This document shows, in pieces, positions 47,657 to 54,293 of a stretch of DNA of 64,000 nucleotides. This DNA is from Deltaproteobacteria bacterium (GTDB lineage Bacteria; Desulfobacterota; Desulfuromonadia; Geobacterales; JAJYBI01). The translations under genes and the position numbers were made by a program. The notes beneath the pieces are model-generated. The model did not search any database. It saw only the letters and a list, made by a program, of their open reading frames with translations, and had not been told where the DNA came from. The DNA lies in the NCBI GenBank assembly GCA_021779095.1, contig JAJYBI010000016.1, positions 1 to 64,000 of the forward strand. Direction: 5' to 3'. The first letter of the stretch is position 1. The number at the start of each line of letters is the position of its first letter.

Positions 47657-49404
47657 CGGGCGAACCGCGGGTCCTGCTGGAATCGTGGCGGCCGGGGGAG
47701 GACGGCGCGTCGTGGGCGTTCGACGCGTGCGAGGAGATCGTGACCGCCGACCGGCCGGATGAGGTGCGCCCGGCACTGGCACGTATCGAAAGGGCGGTGG
47801 CCGCGGGGCGGCACGCCGCCGGCTTTATCTCCTACGAGGCGGCGCCGGGGCTGCGGCCGGACTTCATAACCCGGGAGGGGAGCGGGATGCCGCTTCTCTG
47901 GTTCGGCGTCTTCCGGGAGCGGCACCCCCGCCGGCCACAGGCGGAGCCGGACTGCGGCGAGCGGTACGAGGTGACGGCGTGGGAGCCGTCCATCGGCGTC
48001 GAGCGGTACGCGGCGGCGGTGGCGCGGGTCCGCGACTACATCGCCGCCGGCGACACCTACCAGGTGAATCTTACCTTCCGCCAGCGGTTCCGGTTCGCCG
48101 GCGTGTCCTTCGGCTGGTACCGTGCGCTGTGTCGTTCCCAGCGGGCGCCGTTCTGCGCCTATATCGACACCGGACGGTGGCAGATCCTTTCCGCGTCGCC
48201 GGAGCTCTTCTTCAAGCGCGACGGCGACCGGATCGAGGTGCGCCCCATGAAGGGGACCATCCCGCGCGGCCGCTGGCCGGAGGAGGACGACCGGCAGCGG
48301 GAGCTCTTGAAGGAGAGCGCCAAGGACCGGGCGGAGAACCTGATGATCGTCGATCTGCTCCGGAACGACCTGGGGCAGATCGCCCGGGTCGGGTCCGTTA
48401 CGGCGGAGTCGCTCTTTGACGTCATGACCCTCCCCACCCTGCACCAGATGACCTCCACGGTCACCGCCGCCTGCCGGCCGGGGACCGGCTTCACGGAACT
48501 GCTGGAGGCGCTCTTCCCCTGCGGCTCCGTCACCGGCGCCCCCAAGCGGCGCACCATGGAGATCATCCGCGGGCTGGAGGACGGGCCCCGCGGGGTCTAC
48601 ACCGGCTGCATCGGTTATCTTTCCCCGGGGAACGAGGCGGTCTTCAGCGTCGCCATCCGCACCGCCGTCATCGACGGGCAGTCGGGGAGGGGAGAGCTGG
48701 GGATCGGCAGCGGCGTCACCTGGGACTCCCGGTCCGATGCGGAGTACGCCGAGTGTATCGCCAAGGCTGCCTTCGCCCGGACGGTCCGTCCCGCGTTCCA
48801 ACTCCTGGAGACGCTCCTCCTGGAGGAGGGCGTCTGGTTCCTGAAGTCGCGGCACCTGGCGCGGCTCGGCCGGACGGCGTCCTATTTCGGCTATCCCTTC
48901 GACCTGGTGCGGGCGGAGGAGATGCTGGCGGAGACGGCGACGTCCCTTCCCGGCCGGCAGCGGGTGCGACTGCTCCTTTACGAGGACGGCGGGCTGACCG
49001 TCGAGTCGGTCCCCGTCGCTCCCGACCCGGCGGATGCGGAGCTGCGGGTCGCCTTCGCGCCGCAGGCCGTGGACTCCCGGGAACCGTTCCTCTACCACAA
49101 GACGACCCACCGTCCCTGGTACGCGGACCTGCCGCCGCGCCCCGACTGCATCGACCGGCTGTTCGTGAACGAACGGGGCGAGGTGACGGAGGGGACGATC
49201 CACAACGTCGTGGCGCGCCTCGGCGGTGAACTGGTCACCCCGCCGATCGAGAGCGGCCTTTTGCCCGGCGTCTTCCGGGAGGAACTGCTGGCCACCGGCG
49301 CCATCCGGGAGCGGGGCATCCGGCGGGAGGAGCTGGCGGGAGCGGAGGAGCTGTTCCTCATCAATTCGGTGCGCCGCTGGCGTCGCGTGCGGCTGGTGGA
49401 CTGA
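47653..49404 (+). CDS. pabBC: fused aminodeoxychorismate synthase component I / 4-amino-4-deoxychorismate lyase (PabB-PabC)
   Basis: A 583-residue fusion for p-aminobenzoate synthesis. PabB (about residues 1-375) has GDTYQVNLTFRQRF, LSASPELFF, RPMKGTIPRGRWP, NLMIVDLLRNDLGQIA, and FPCGSVTGAPKRRTMEII, the chorismate-binding core. PabC (about 385-583) is a fold-type IV PLP lyase with FLYHKTTHRPWY (PLP lysine), FVNERGEVTEGTIHNVVARL and LLPGVFREELL. The glutaminase partner (pabA) is not in the window. The GTG start overlaps the preceding stop (GTGA). FolA follows two genes later, so the operon has a folate theme. Confidence 0.93.
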   Translation: MTGEPRVLLESWRPGEDGASWAFDACEEIVTADRPDEVRPALARIERAVAAGRHAAGFISYEAAPGLRPDFITREGSGMPLLWFGVFRERHPRRPQAEPDCGERYEVTAWEPSIGVERYAAAVARVRDYIAAGDTYQVNLTFRQRFRFAGVSFGWYRALCRSQRAPFCAYIDTGRWQILSASPELFFKRDGDRIEVRPMKGTIPRGRWPEEDDRQRELLKESAKDRAENLMIVDLLRNDLGQIARVGSVTAESLFDVMTLPTLHQMTSTVTAACRPGTGFTELLEALFPCGSVTGAPKRRTMEIIRGLEDGPRGVYTGCIGYLSPGNEAVFSVAIRTAVIDGQSGRGELGIGSGVTWDSRSDAEYAECIAKAAFARTVRPAFQLLETLLLEEGVWFLKSRHLARLGRTASYFGYPFDLVRAEEMLAETATSLPGRQRVRLLLYEDGGLTVESVPVAPDPADAELRVAFAPQAVDSREPFLYHKTTHRPWYADLPPRPDCIDRLFVNERGEVTEGTIHNVVARLGGELVTPPIESGLLPGVFREELLATGAIRERGIRREELAGAEELFLINSVRRWRRVRLVD

Positions 49405-49410
49405 CAGGCG

Positions 49411-49662
49411 TTATTCACAGGATGGACAGGATAGAGGAATTAAAATCTGAAAACCTGATTGGGACGCGGATAAACGCAGATGAACGCAGATAAAGCTGAA
49501 CCAAAACCCTGGGTTATAATCTGTGAAATCTGCGGATAGCTGTTTTTGCTGTTTGCCTTTTTGAAAGCTGAAAGGTTTGGGCCTGATCCGCATTTTCCGC
49601 GTTCATCTGCGACCAACATGGCGTAAGGGTTTTTCCTGTTAATCCTGTCCATCCTGTAAATT
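49411..49662. repeat. nested palindromic intergenic element (about 250 bp)
   Basis: Outer arms TTCACAGGATGGACAGGAT and ATCCTGTCCATCCTGTAAAT are nearly perfect complements. Internal motifs GGGACGCGGATAAACGCAG and CGCGTTCATCTGCG face each other. It is related to 38752-39007 and 42427-42616, and its right arm ends about 15 bp before the reductase gene's start codon. Confidence 0.85.
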
Positions 49663-49677
49663 TTTCCGGAGGTGTCT

Positions 49678-50541
49678 ATGCAGAGCTACGGTTTCGTCGG
49701 ACTGGGGATCATGGGGAGTGCCATGGCGAAGAACCTCTTGAAGGCGGGGTTCGGCGTCACGGTCTGGAACCGCTCGAAGGAGAAGTGCGCCGAGCTGGCG
49801 GCACTGGGGGCGAGCGTTGCGGTAAGCCCCGCGGCGGTGGCGGCGGTCTGCCCGGTCACCTTCGGCATGCTGGCGGACCCGGCGGCGGCGGAAGAGGTGG
49901 CCCTGGGACCGGCCGGTATCTGCGCCGGGATCGGCGACGGACGCGGCTACGTGGACATGTCCACGGTGGACGACGTGACCAGTCGCACGATCGCCGCGGC
50001 GGTGACCGCCGCGGGCGGACGGTACCTGGAGGCGCCGGTCTCCGGGAGCAAGAAGCCGGCGGAGGACGGCACCCTCGTGATCCTCGCTGCGGGCGACCGT
50101 TCGCTCTACGACGAGGCGCTCCCCGGCCTGGAGCGGATGGGGAAGAAATGCCTGTTTCTGGGGGAGACGGGGAGCGGTGCCCGGATGAAGCTCGTGGTGA
50201 ACATGGTCATGGGGGGGATGATGGCGATCTTCTGCGAGGGGCTCGCCCTCGGGGAAAAGGCGGGGCTCGACCCGGCGGCGATCCTGGACGTGCTGGGGGC
50301 AGGCGCCATGGCCAACCCGATGTTCGCCATCAAGGGGGGGCTCATGACGAAAGGCAACTACGCCACCAACTTCCCCCTGAAGCATATGCAGAAGGACCTG
50401 CGGCTCGCCGTGGGGCTCGGCGACGCGGTCGCCCAGCCGCTCTTCGCCGCTGCGGCGGCCAACGAGCTGTTCAAGAGGGCGCGGGAAGCGGGCTTCGGTG
50501 AGGAGGACTTCTCCGCCGTCTTCAAGGCGGTCCGGGGGTGA
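49678..50541 (+). CDS. beta-hydroxyacid dehydrogenase family reductase (glyoxylate/succinic-semialdehyde reductase type)
   Basis: A 287-residue NADPH-dependent reductase. The Rossmann motif GFVGLGIMGSAMAKNLLKAG and the NRSKEKC pattern (NADP-type selectivity) are at the start. The substrate motif DMSTVDDVTSR, the APVSGSKKPAEDGTLV segment and the catalytic-lysine helix GARMKLVVNMVMGGMMA follow. The C-terminal domain has FPLKHMQKDLRLA. As I recall, a Geobacter homologue reduces glyoxylate and succinic semialdehyde, which this resembles closely. The ATG has GGAGG at about 5 nt; a GTG two codons earlier is less likely. Confidence 0.9.
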   Translation: MQSYGFVGLGIMGSAMAKNLLKAGFGVTVWNRSKEKCAELAALGASVAVSPAAVAAVCPVTFGMLADPAAAEEVALGPAGICAGIGDGRGYVDMSTVDDVTSRTIAAAVTAAGGRYLEAPVSGSKKPAEDGTLVILAAGDRSLYDEALPGLERMGKKCLFLGETGSGARMKLVVNMVMGGMMAIFCEGLALGEKAGLDPAAILDVLGAGAMANPMFAIKGGLMTKGNYATNFPLKHMQKDLRLAVGLGDAVAQPLFAAAAANELFKRAREAGFGEEDFSAVFKAVRG

Positions 50542-50711
50542 AGACCTTCCTCACCTTCCTGGCGGTAACGCTCCTGAACGGCGCGTTCCTCTATCCGCTC
50601 TTCTTCGCCGGGAGCGGACGGCGGGTGATCTGGCCGCTCGTGGCGGTCATGGCTGCAGGCGGCGTCTACTGCATCTATCTCCTCTTCCGCAACCGGCGGT
50701 CGTTCCGGTGA
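50538..50711 (+). CDS. 57-residue membrane protein between the reductase and folA
   Basis: A short gene with GTG start overlapping the reductase stop (GTGA) and its own stop overlapping the folA GTG start. The protein is two membrane helices (about 2-25, TFLTFLAVTLLNGAFLYPLF, and 31-50) with a basic tail (RNRRSFR). Tight coupling on both sides suggests real translation. No family is recognised. Confidence 0.65.
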   Translation: MKTFLTFLAVTLLNGAFLYPLFFAGSGRRVIWPLVAVMAAGGVYCIYLLFRNRRSFR

Positions 50712-51229
50712 GGATCGCGCTGATCGCCGCCATGGCGGAAAACCGGGTCATCGGCAGTGAGGGGACCATCCCCTGGCGGCTTCCCGCCGACCTCGCCCGG
50801 TTCAGGGAGCTCACCACCGGGCACCCGATCGTCATGGGGCGCCGGACGTACGAGAGCATCGGCCGGCCTCTCCCCGACCGGACGGTCGTCGTCCTCTCCC
50901 GTACTCCGGGTTTCACCGCCCCCGGCTGTCTCGCTACGGGGAGCCTGGATGCTGCGCTGGCCCTGGCCGCGGCTGCCCCCGGCGGTGACGAGGTCTTCAT
51001 CTGCGGCGGGGCGGAGGTCTACCGGCAGGCGCTGCCCTTGGCTACGCACATCCACCTTACCTTGGTGCACCTGACGGTGGCGGGGGACGCATACTTTCCC
51101 GAGATCCCGCCGGGGTTCGTGGAGGTGAGTAGGCAGGAGCTGCCCGGCGCACCGGCCTGCACGTTTCTGGTGTATGAACGGCGTGACAGGCGTGTTCACG
51201 GTGCACCAAGAACGGTTCCCTCTCCCTGA
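50708..51229 (+). CDS. folA: dihydrofolate reductase
   Basis: A 173-residue enzyme that reduces dihydrofolate to tetrahydrofolate. It has the N-terminal IALIAAMAENRVIG, the active-site IPWRLPADLARFRELT (Asp), PIVMGRRTYESIGRPLP and VFICGGAEVYRQAL (NADPH site). The GTG start overlaps the small membrane gene. The last dozen residues (RRVHGAPRTVPSP) and the stop lie in a GC-rich repeat arm. DHFR normally ends sooner, so the repeat has extended or replaced the tail. Confidence 0.94.
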   Translation: MRIALIAAMAENRVIGSEGTIPWRLPADLARFRELTTGHPIVMGRRTYESIGRPLPDRTVVVLSRTPGFTAPGCLATGSLDAALALAAAAPGGDEVFICGGAEVYRQALPLATHIHLTLVHLTVAGDAYFPEIPPGFVEVSRQELPGAPACTFLVYERRDRRVHGAPRTVPSP

Positions 51230-51402
51230 GGGAGAGGGCGAGGGTGAGGGTGAGGGGGAAATGCCCGACGTATGGGATACTGCCCTTCCCTCATCCGGCC
51301 CAGCCCTCTCTCTGTCTCTCCCCCAAGGGGGGAAAGAATTCATTTCCCTCTTCCTTCGGAAGAGGGATTGGGCGCGGGGAAGGCCACCTTCTCCCTGGGG
51401 GC
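51221..51402. repeat. GC-rich palindromic repeat spanning the folA stop
   Basis: Nested CCCTCTCCCTGAGGGAGAGGG and CTCTCTCCCCCAAGGGGGGAAAG, then CCCTCTTCCTTCGGAAGAGGG arms, interrupted by tandem GAGGGT units. It is a member of the CCCTCTCCC-type family. Confidence 0.75.
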
Positions 51403-51445
51403 GAAGGAAGAGAGCATGAATTCTGTCAACAGAGGATATGGTGAC

Positions 51446-51949
51446 ATGACCACCGCCGCGCAGTGGATCGAGACCCTGCAGCTGCAGCGCCACCCGGAGG
51501 GGGGCTGGTACCGGGAAACGTACCGCTCGCCGGAGCGCATTCCGGCGGACGCCCTGCCGGACCGCTTCGGCGGCGCGCGCAGCTTCGCCACCGCCATCTA
51601 CTTCCTCCTGGAGGGGGGCGACTTCTCCGCCATGCACCGCATCAGGTCCGACGAGCTGTGGTTCTTCCACGCCGGCTCACCCCTCGTCATCACCGCCATC
51701 GCCCCGGACGGCACCCTCTCCCGGCAGACCATCGGCTGTGATCCGGCAGGCAGCGCCTTTCCCCAGGCGCTTGTCCCCGCCGGCTCCTGGTTCGGGGCCA
51801 GGCTTCTTGACCCCGCCAGCTATGCCCTCGTGAGTTGCACCGTCGCTCCCGGCTTCGACTTCGCCGACTTCGAGCTGGCGCATAGGTACGACCTGCTCGC
51901 ACTTTATCCCCACCATGACGCGGTGATCGCGGAGCTTACCCGCAGCTGA
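51446..51949 (+). CDS. cupin, DUF985 family
   Basis: A 167-residue single-domain cupin. The N-terminal LQRHPEGGWYRETYR is the DUF985 signature. The cupin core has YFLLEGGDFSAMHRIRSDEL, WFFHAGSPLVI and GSWFGARLLDPASYALVSC, with a conserved His and Glu-like residues for metal or ligand. The family is uncharacterised (some homologues bind small molecules). The start could be 51446 or the ATG at 51416. It is transcribed with the folA operon, but a repeat separates them. A strong terminator follows. Confidence 0.85.
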   Translation: MTTAAQWIETLQLQRHPEGGWYRETYRSPERIPADALPDRFGGARSFATAIYFLLEGGDFSAMHRIRSDELWFFHAGSPLVITAIAPDGTLSRQTIGCDPAGSAFPQALVPAGSWFGARLLDPASYALVSCTVAPGFDFADFELAHRYDLLALYPHHDAVIAELTRS

Positions 51950-51980
51950 GGTCAATACGTTTGAATGCATCTCCTCTATA

Positions 51981-52016
51981 CCCCCCCGTTCCGGCTCGTC
52001 CGGGCGGGGGTTTTCG
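51981..52016 (+). terminator. terminator after the DUF985 gene
   Basis: CCCCCGTTCCGG...CCGGGCGGGGG-TTTTCG on the plus strand, 32 nt after the stop codon. Confidence 0.8.
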
Positions 52017-52072
52017 CTTGTCATGTTAGGGAATATTCAGTAATCTTTCGGCAGTTACATTTCCGGGGGTAA

Positions 52073-52315
52073 GTGGTGAGTCCGACGGTATTCAGGGAGA
52101 GCGGTTTCCGGTTCTATTTCTTCTCCCGCGAGGAGTCCCGGCTGCACATCCATGTCCATGGCCAGAATGGAGAAGCGAAGTATTGGATTGAACCGCAGGT
52201 CGAACTGGCGCAGAACTACGGTCTGTCGGAAACCGAACTGAATCTCGTTCGGAAGCTTGTCGAGGAGCACGAACATGACATACGCAACGCATGGAGCCTG
52301 CACTTCGGCGGTTGA
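52073..52315 (+). CDS. DUF4160-family protein
   Basis: An 80-residue protein with the DUF4160 pattern GFRFYFFSREESRLHIHVH, KYWIEPQVELAQNYGLSE and LNLVRKLVEEHEHDIRNAW. DUF4160 genes are very often paired with DUF2442 genes, as here, and the pair has been suspected of toxin-antitoxin or regulatory function (family knowledge, not proof). The start is GTG at 52073 or 52076. It overlaps the following gene by 41 bp. Confidence 0.82.
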   Translation: MVSPTVFRESGFRFYFFSREESRLHIHVHGQNGEAKYWIEPQVELAQNYGLSETELNLVRKLVEEHEHDIRNAWSLHFGG

Positions 52316-52808
52316 AGTCACCAATGTGTCCGAGCATGGCCTCTGGCTCCTTTTTAACGAGCAGGAACTGTTTCTTCCGTTCGAGAAGTTCCCCTGGTTC
52401 CGGGATGCGCCGATCGGCAAGGTTGTGCATGTAGAACTGCCCTCGGCGCAGCATCTTTACTGGCCGGAGCTGGATCTGGACCTGGAAGTGGAAAGCATTC
52501 TGCATCCGGAGCGGTATCCGCTGGTGAGTGGGGTGCACGAGGCTGGTGAGGGGTATCAGCCTGCAATCCAGACGGCGGAGATGGATGCGGACAAAATCGA
52601 CGAGTGTGTGCTGGCGCTGCTCCAGTTGACGCTCCATGACGGGTCGCGAGCCTGGAAGGGGTTCGATTTTGACGTTCTCGACCGGTTGCATGAAAAGGGA
52701 TACATCCTCGATTACCGGAACAAGACCAAGTCGGTCGTCCTGACGGAGAAGGGGCTGGAGCGGTCAAAGATGCTGTTTGAGGAATTGTTTGGGGTGAGGG
52801 GAGCGTAA
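52275..52808 (+). CDS. DUF2442-DUF6429 fusion protein
   Basis: A 177-residue protein with two regions. Residues 1-90 match DUF2442 (GACTSAVEVTNVSEHGLWLL, then FLPFEKFPWFRDAPIGKVVH, LYWPELDLDLEVESI and HPERYPL). Residues about 100-175 match DUF6429 (MDADKIDECVLALLQLTLHD, then SRAWKGFDFDVLDRLHEKGY, VVLTEKGLERSKMLFEELFG), a winged-helix-like unit usually encoded alone. The ATG has GAGGAG upstream and lies within the DUF4160 gene. Fusion is seen directly; the role is unknown. Confidence 0.75.
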   Translation: MTYATHGACTSAVEVTNVSEHGLWLLFNEQELFLPFEKFPWFRDAPIGKVVHVELPSAQHLYWPELDLDLEVESILHPERYPLVSGVHEAGEGYQPAIQTAEMDADKIDECVLALLQLTLHDGSRAWKGFDFDVLDRLHEKGYILDYRNKTKSVVLTEKGLERSKMLFEELFGVRGA

Positions 52809-53461
52809 TGTATTTCTGCCATCCAAGCAAACAACTGCAGCAAGCCTTTGCGTTGAAGCCATATCAGGGGATTGCTCCAGAACTGGCACAATATCTCTTT
52901 GTTGGTCTAGATGCGAATTACGATAAGAATATCGAATTCCAATCAGTCTTTGTTCAGATTTTAGAATACCTCAAAGACGGAGTAACGTTCTGGCGGAAAA
53001 ATAATGTTCATCACCCTTTTTTGCTCTCACACTACAAAGGGGACGGGCAATTTTTCCATAAGTCATTTGCACGCATTGGTTTTGGCACTGAGCATGCTGA
53101 GAAAGTGTCGTTTGTAGAATTACTGCATGTCCCAACGTACGGAAGAAGTTCTCTTGTCTTGGACGACCTCGATCATGCTCATCTTGATAGAATAAATCAC
53201 GCGATCATGTTTGGCGCAGCGCGTCACATTTTCATTCCTTCCGGTGTTGCCCGGTTGATGAGATTGACGGGATTGTTTTCTTGGATGCCACGTAACCCTT
53301 TGGGTACTCGCGATGGTCTTGATGTATGGTATAAATCCGAATCAAAAGTAGTTTATTCCCATTACCATTTTTCGGTCTTCGGCAAGTTTGAACAACGGAA
53401 ACAGGCTCAATTGCGTGCCATGCGGTTGTTGGTTCCCGACATTGATGACACCTTTTCATAA
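52808..53461 (+). CDS. uracil-DNA-glycosylase-superfamily-like orphan protein
   Basis: A 217-residue protein in a low-GC stretch unlike its neighbours. It has a YLFVGLDANYD motif near residue 30 that resembles the GxDP(Y) loop of UDG-fold enzymes. A mid-region VSFVELLHVPTYGRSS follows, then HIFIPSGVARLMRLTG and YSHYHFSVFGKFE near the C-terminus. The last two take the places of the fold's later strands and its HPSP-like loop, although the classical catalytic residues are not conserved. The UDG-like assignment is an inference from motif order. It overlaps the DUF2442 gene by 1 bp (TAATG), so it is in the island operon. Confidence 0.6.
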   Translation: MYFCHPSKQLQQAFALKPYQGIAPELAQYLFVGLDANYDKNIEFQSVFVQILEYLKDGVTFWRKNNVHHPFLLSHYKGDGQFFHKSFARIGFGTEHAEKVSFVELLHVPTYGRSSLVLDDLDHAHLDRINHAIMFGAARHIFIPSGVARLMRLTGLFSWMPRNPLGTRDGLDVWYKSESKVVYSHYHFSVFGKFEQRKQAQLRAMRLLVPDIDDTFS

Positions 53462-53482
53462 ATTCGGGCAATGGGGGAGATA

Positions 53483-53620
53483 ATGCTCCAAATTATCCTT
53501 GGAATATTTCTGATTATTTGCTTGCTTGTCCGAAAAGATATTGCACTGGTTGGCACACTGATTGGGGTAGTAGCTTGGTTTATGTCGAGGTCTAAGAATC
53601 GTCTTACGTGGCGAAAGTGA
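53483..53620 (+). CDS. 45-residue membrane mini-protein
   Basis: A tiny protein made of two membrane helices (LQIILGIFLIICLLV and IALVGTLIGVVAWFM) with a basic tail (SRSKNRLTWRK). GGGGGAG lies just before the ATG at 53483; a 49-residue version from 53471 is possible. It follows the UDG-like gene on the same strand and ends 1 bp before the convergent hicB stop. No family is recognised. Confidence 0.5.
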   Translation: MLQIILGIFLIICLLVRKDIALVGTLIGVVAWFMSRSKNRLTWRK

Positions 53621-53621
53621 T

Positions 53622-53966
53622 TCAGCACCCCTGTCCCACCGCCTTTTTCAACACCCTCTGACAGTAACTGTTCAGGCTTTCCCCCGACCGCAGCGCCTTG
53701 ATGGCAATCTCCCGGTGCAGGTCCGTTCCTACCCGCAGGACAAAACGCCCCGAATACTCCTTGTTGGCGGTGGCCGGCGGCAGCGGCTTGTTGTCCGCTT
53801 CGTACAGCTCTACCGCCTCCGCGACCGCCTGGCAGAGTTCCCCGTAGACCTGGGCCTCGTCGTCGCCATGCACCCCGCCGTAGATGAGCCCCGGACAGGT
53901 CCCCACGTAACATCCGTCCTCCTCGGACCACTCCACGATCTTCAGATATCTGTCGCTCGGTTTCAT
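53622..53966 (-). CDS. hicB: HicB-family antitoxin
   Basis: A 114-residue antitoxin. The HicB partial RNase-H-like domain is YLKIVEWSEEDGCYVGTCPG ... YGGVHGDDEAQVYGELCQAV. The C-terminal part (GRFVLRVGTDLHREIAIKAL ... SLNSYCQRVLKKAV) is a ribbon-helix-helix DNA-binding segment for autoregulation. It overlaps hicA by 4 bp; the toxin is first in the operon, the usual order for hicAB. Confidence 0.93.
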   Translation of the reverse strand: MKPSDRYLKIVEWSEEDGCYVGTCPGLIYGGVHGDDEAQVYGELCQAVAEAVELYEADNKPLPPATANKEYSGRFVLRVGTDLHREIAIKALRSGESLNSYCQRVLKKAVGQGC

Positions 53967-54160
53967 GTTCTGCTCTCCTTGATTGCCATCTGCACCTGTC
54001 GCTCCTGATATGGTTTGGCGTCGTCGCCGGGGTTGCCCGACAGGGTGATGGGCATGGAGCAGTTCGGGTGGGTGAAGTTGCGATGGCTCCCCTTTCCCCC
54101 TCTGTCGAGAAAGCCGGCCTTTTTCAGGCGGCTGATCAGTTCGCGTATTTTCGGCGGCAT
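53963..54160 (-). CDS. hicA: HicA-family mRNA interferase toxin
   Basis: A 65-residue toxin of the double-stranded RNA-binding-like fold. GFLDRGGKGSHRNFTHP carries the catalytic histidine (in GSH) that cleaves mRNA. The rest (MPITLSGNPGDDAKPYQERQ) follows the family pattern. The start MPPKIRELI fits. No Shine-Dalgarno is visible and the promoter's -10 box sits only 7 bp before the ATG, so the transcript may be nearly leaderless. Confidence 0.93.
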   Translation of the reverse strand: MPPKIRELISRLKKAGFLDRGGKGSHRNFTHPNCSMPITLSGNPGDDAKPYQERQVQMAIKESRT

Positions 54161-54166
54161 GGAATA

Positions 54167-54195
54167 ATGGTACTAATGTGATACTATGCTGTCAA
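54167..54195 (-). promoter_or_regulatory. hicAB promoter
   Basis: TTGACA (54195-54190), a 17 bp spacer and TACCAT (54172-54167) on the minus strand. A TACTA-N6-TACTA direct repeat across the spacer could be the HicB operator. Confidence 0.6.
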
Positions 54196-54237
54196 CCGAG
54201 GAATTGAGCTGTCCGGCCGTTCATGTGTAACGGCATA

Positions 54238-54274
54238 GAAAAAGGGGGACAATCGCTGTCCCCCTTTCTTTTCC
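54238..54274 (-). terminator. terminator after the porin gene
   Basis: AAAGGGGGACAGCGATTGTCCCCCTTTTT on the minus strand, 20 nt past the stop codon. The stem is long, with T5 after it. Confidence 0.9.
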
Positions 54275-54293
54275 CTCTCCAATTTCGTTTGCC

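Noticed and set aside
47434..49203. 589-codon minus-strand frame opposite pabBC
   Set aside because: Shadow frame with low-complexity composition; the plus-strand PabB and PabC motifs are clear.
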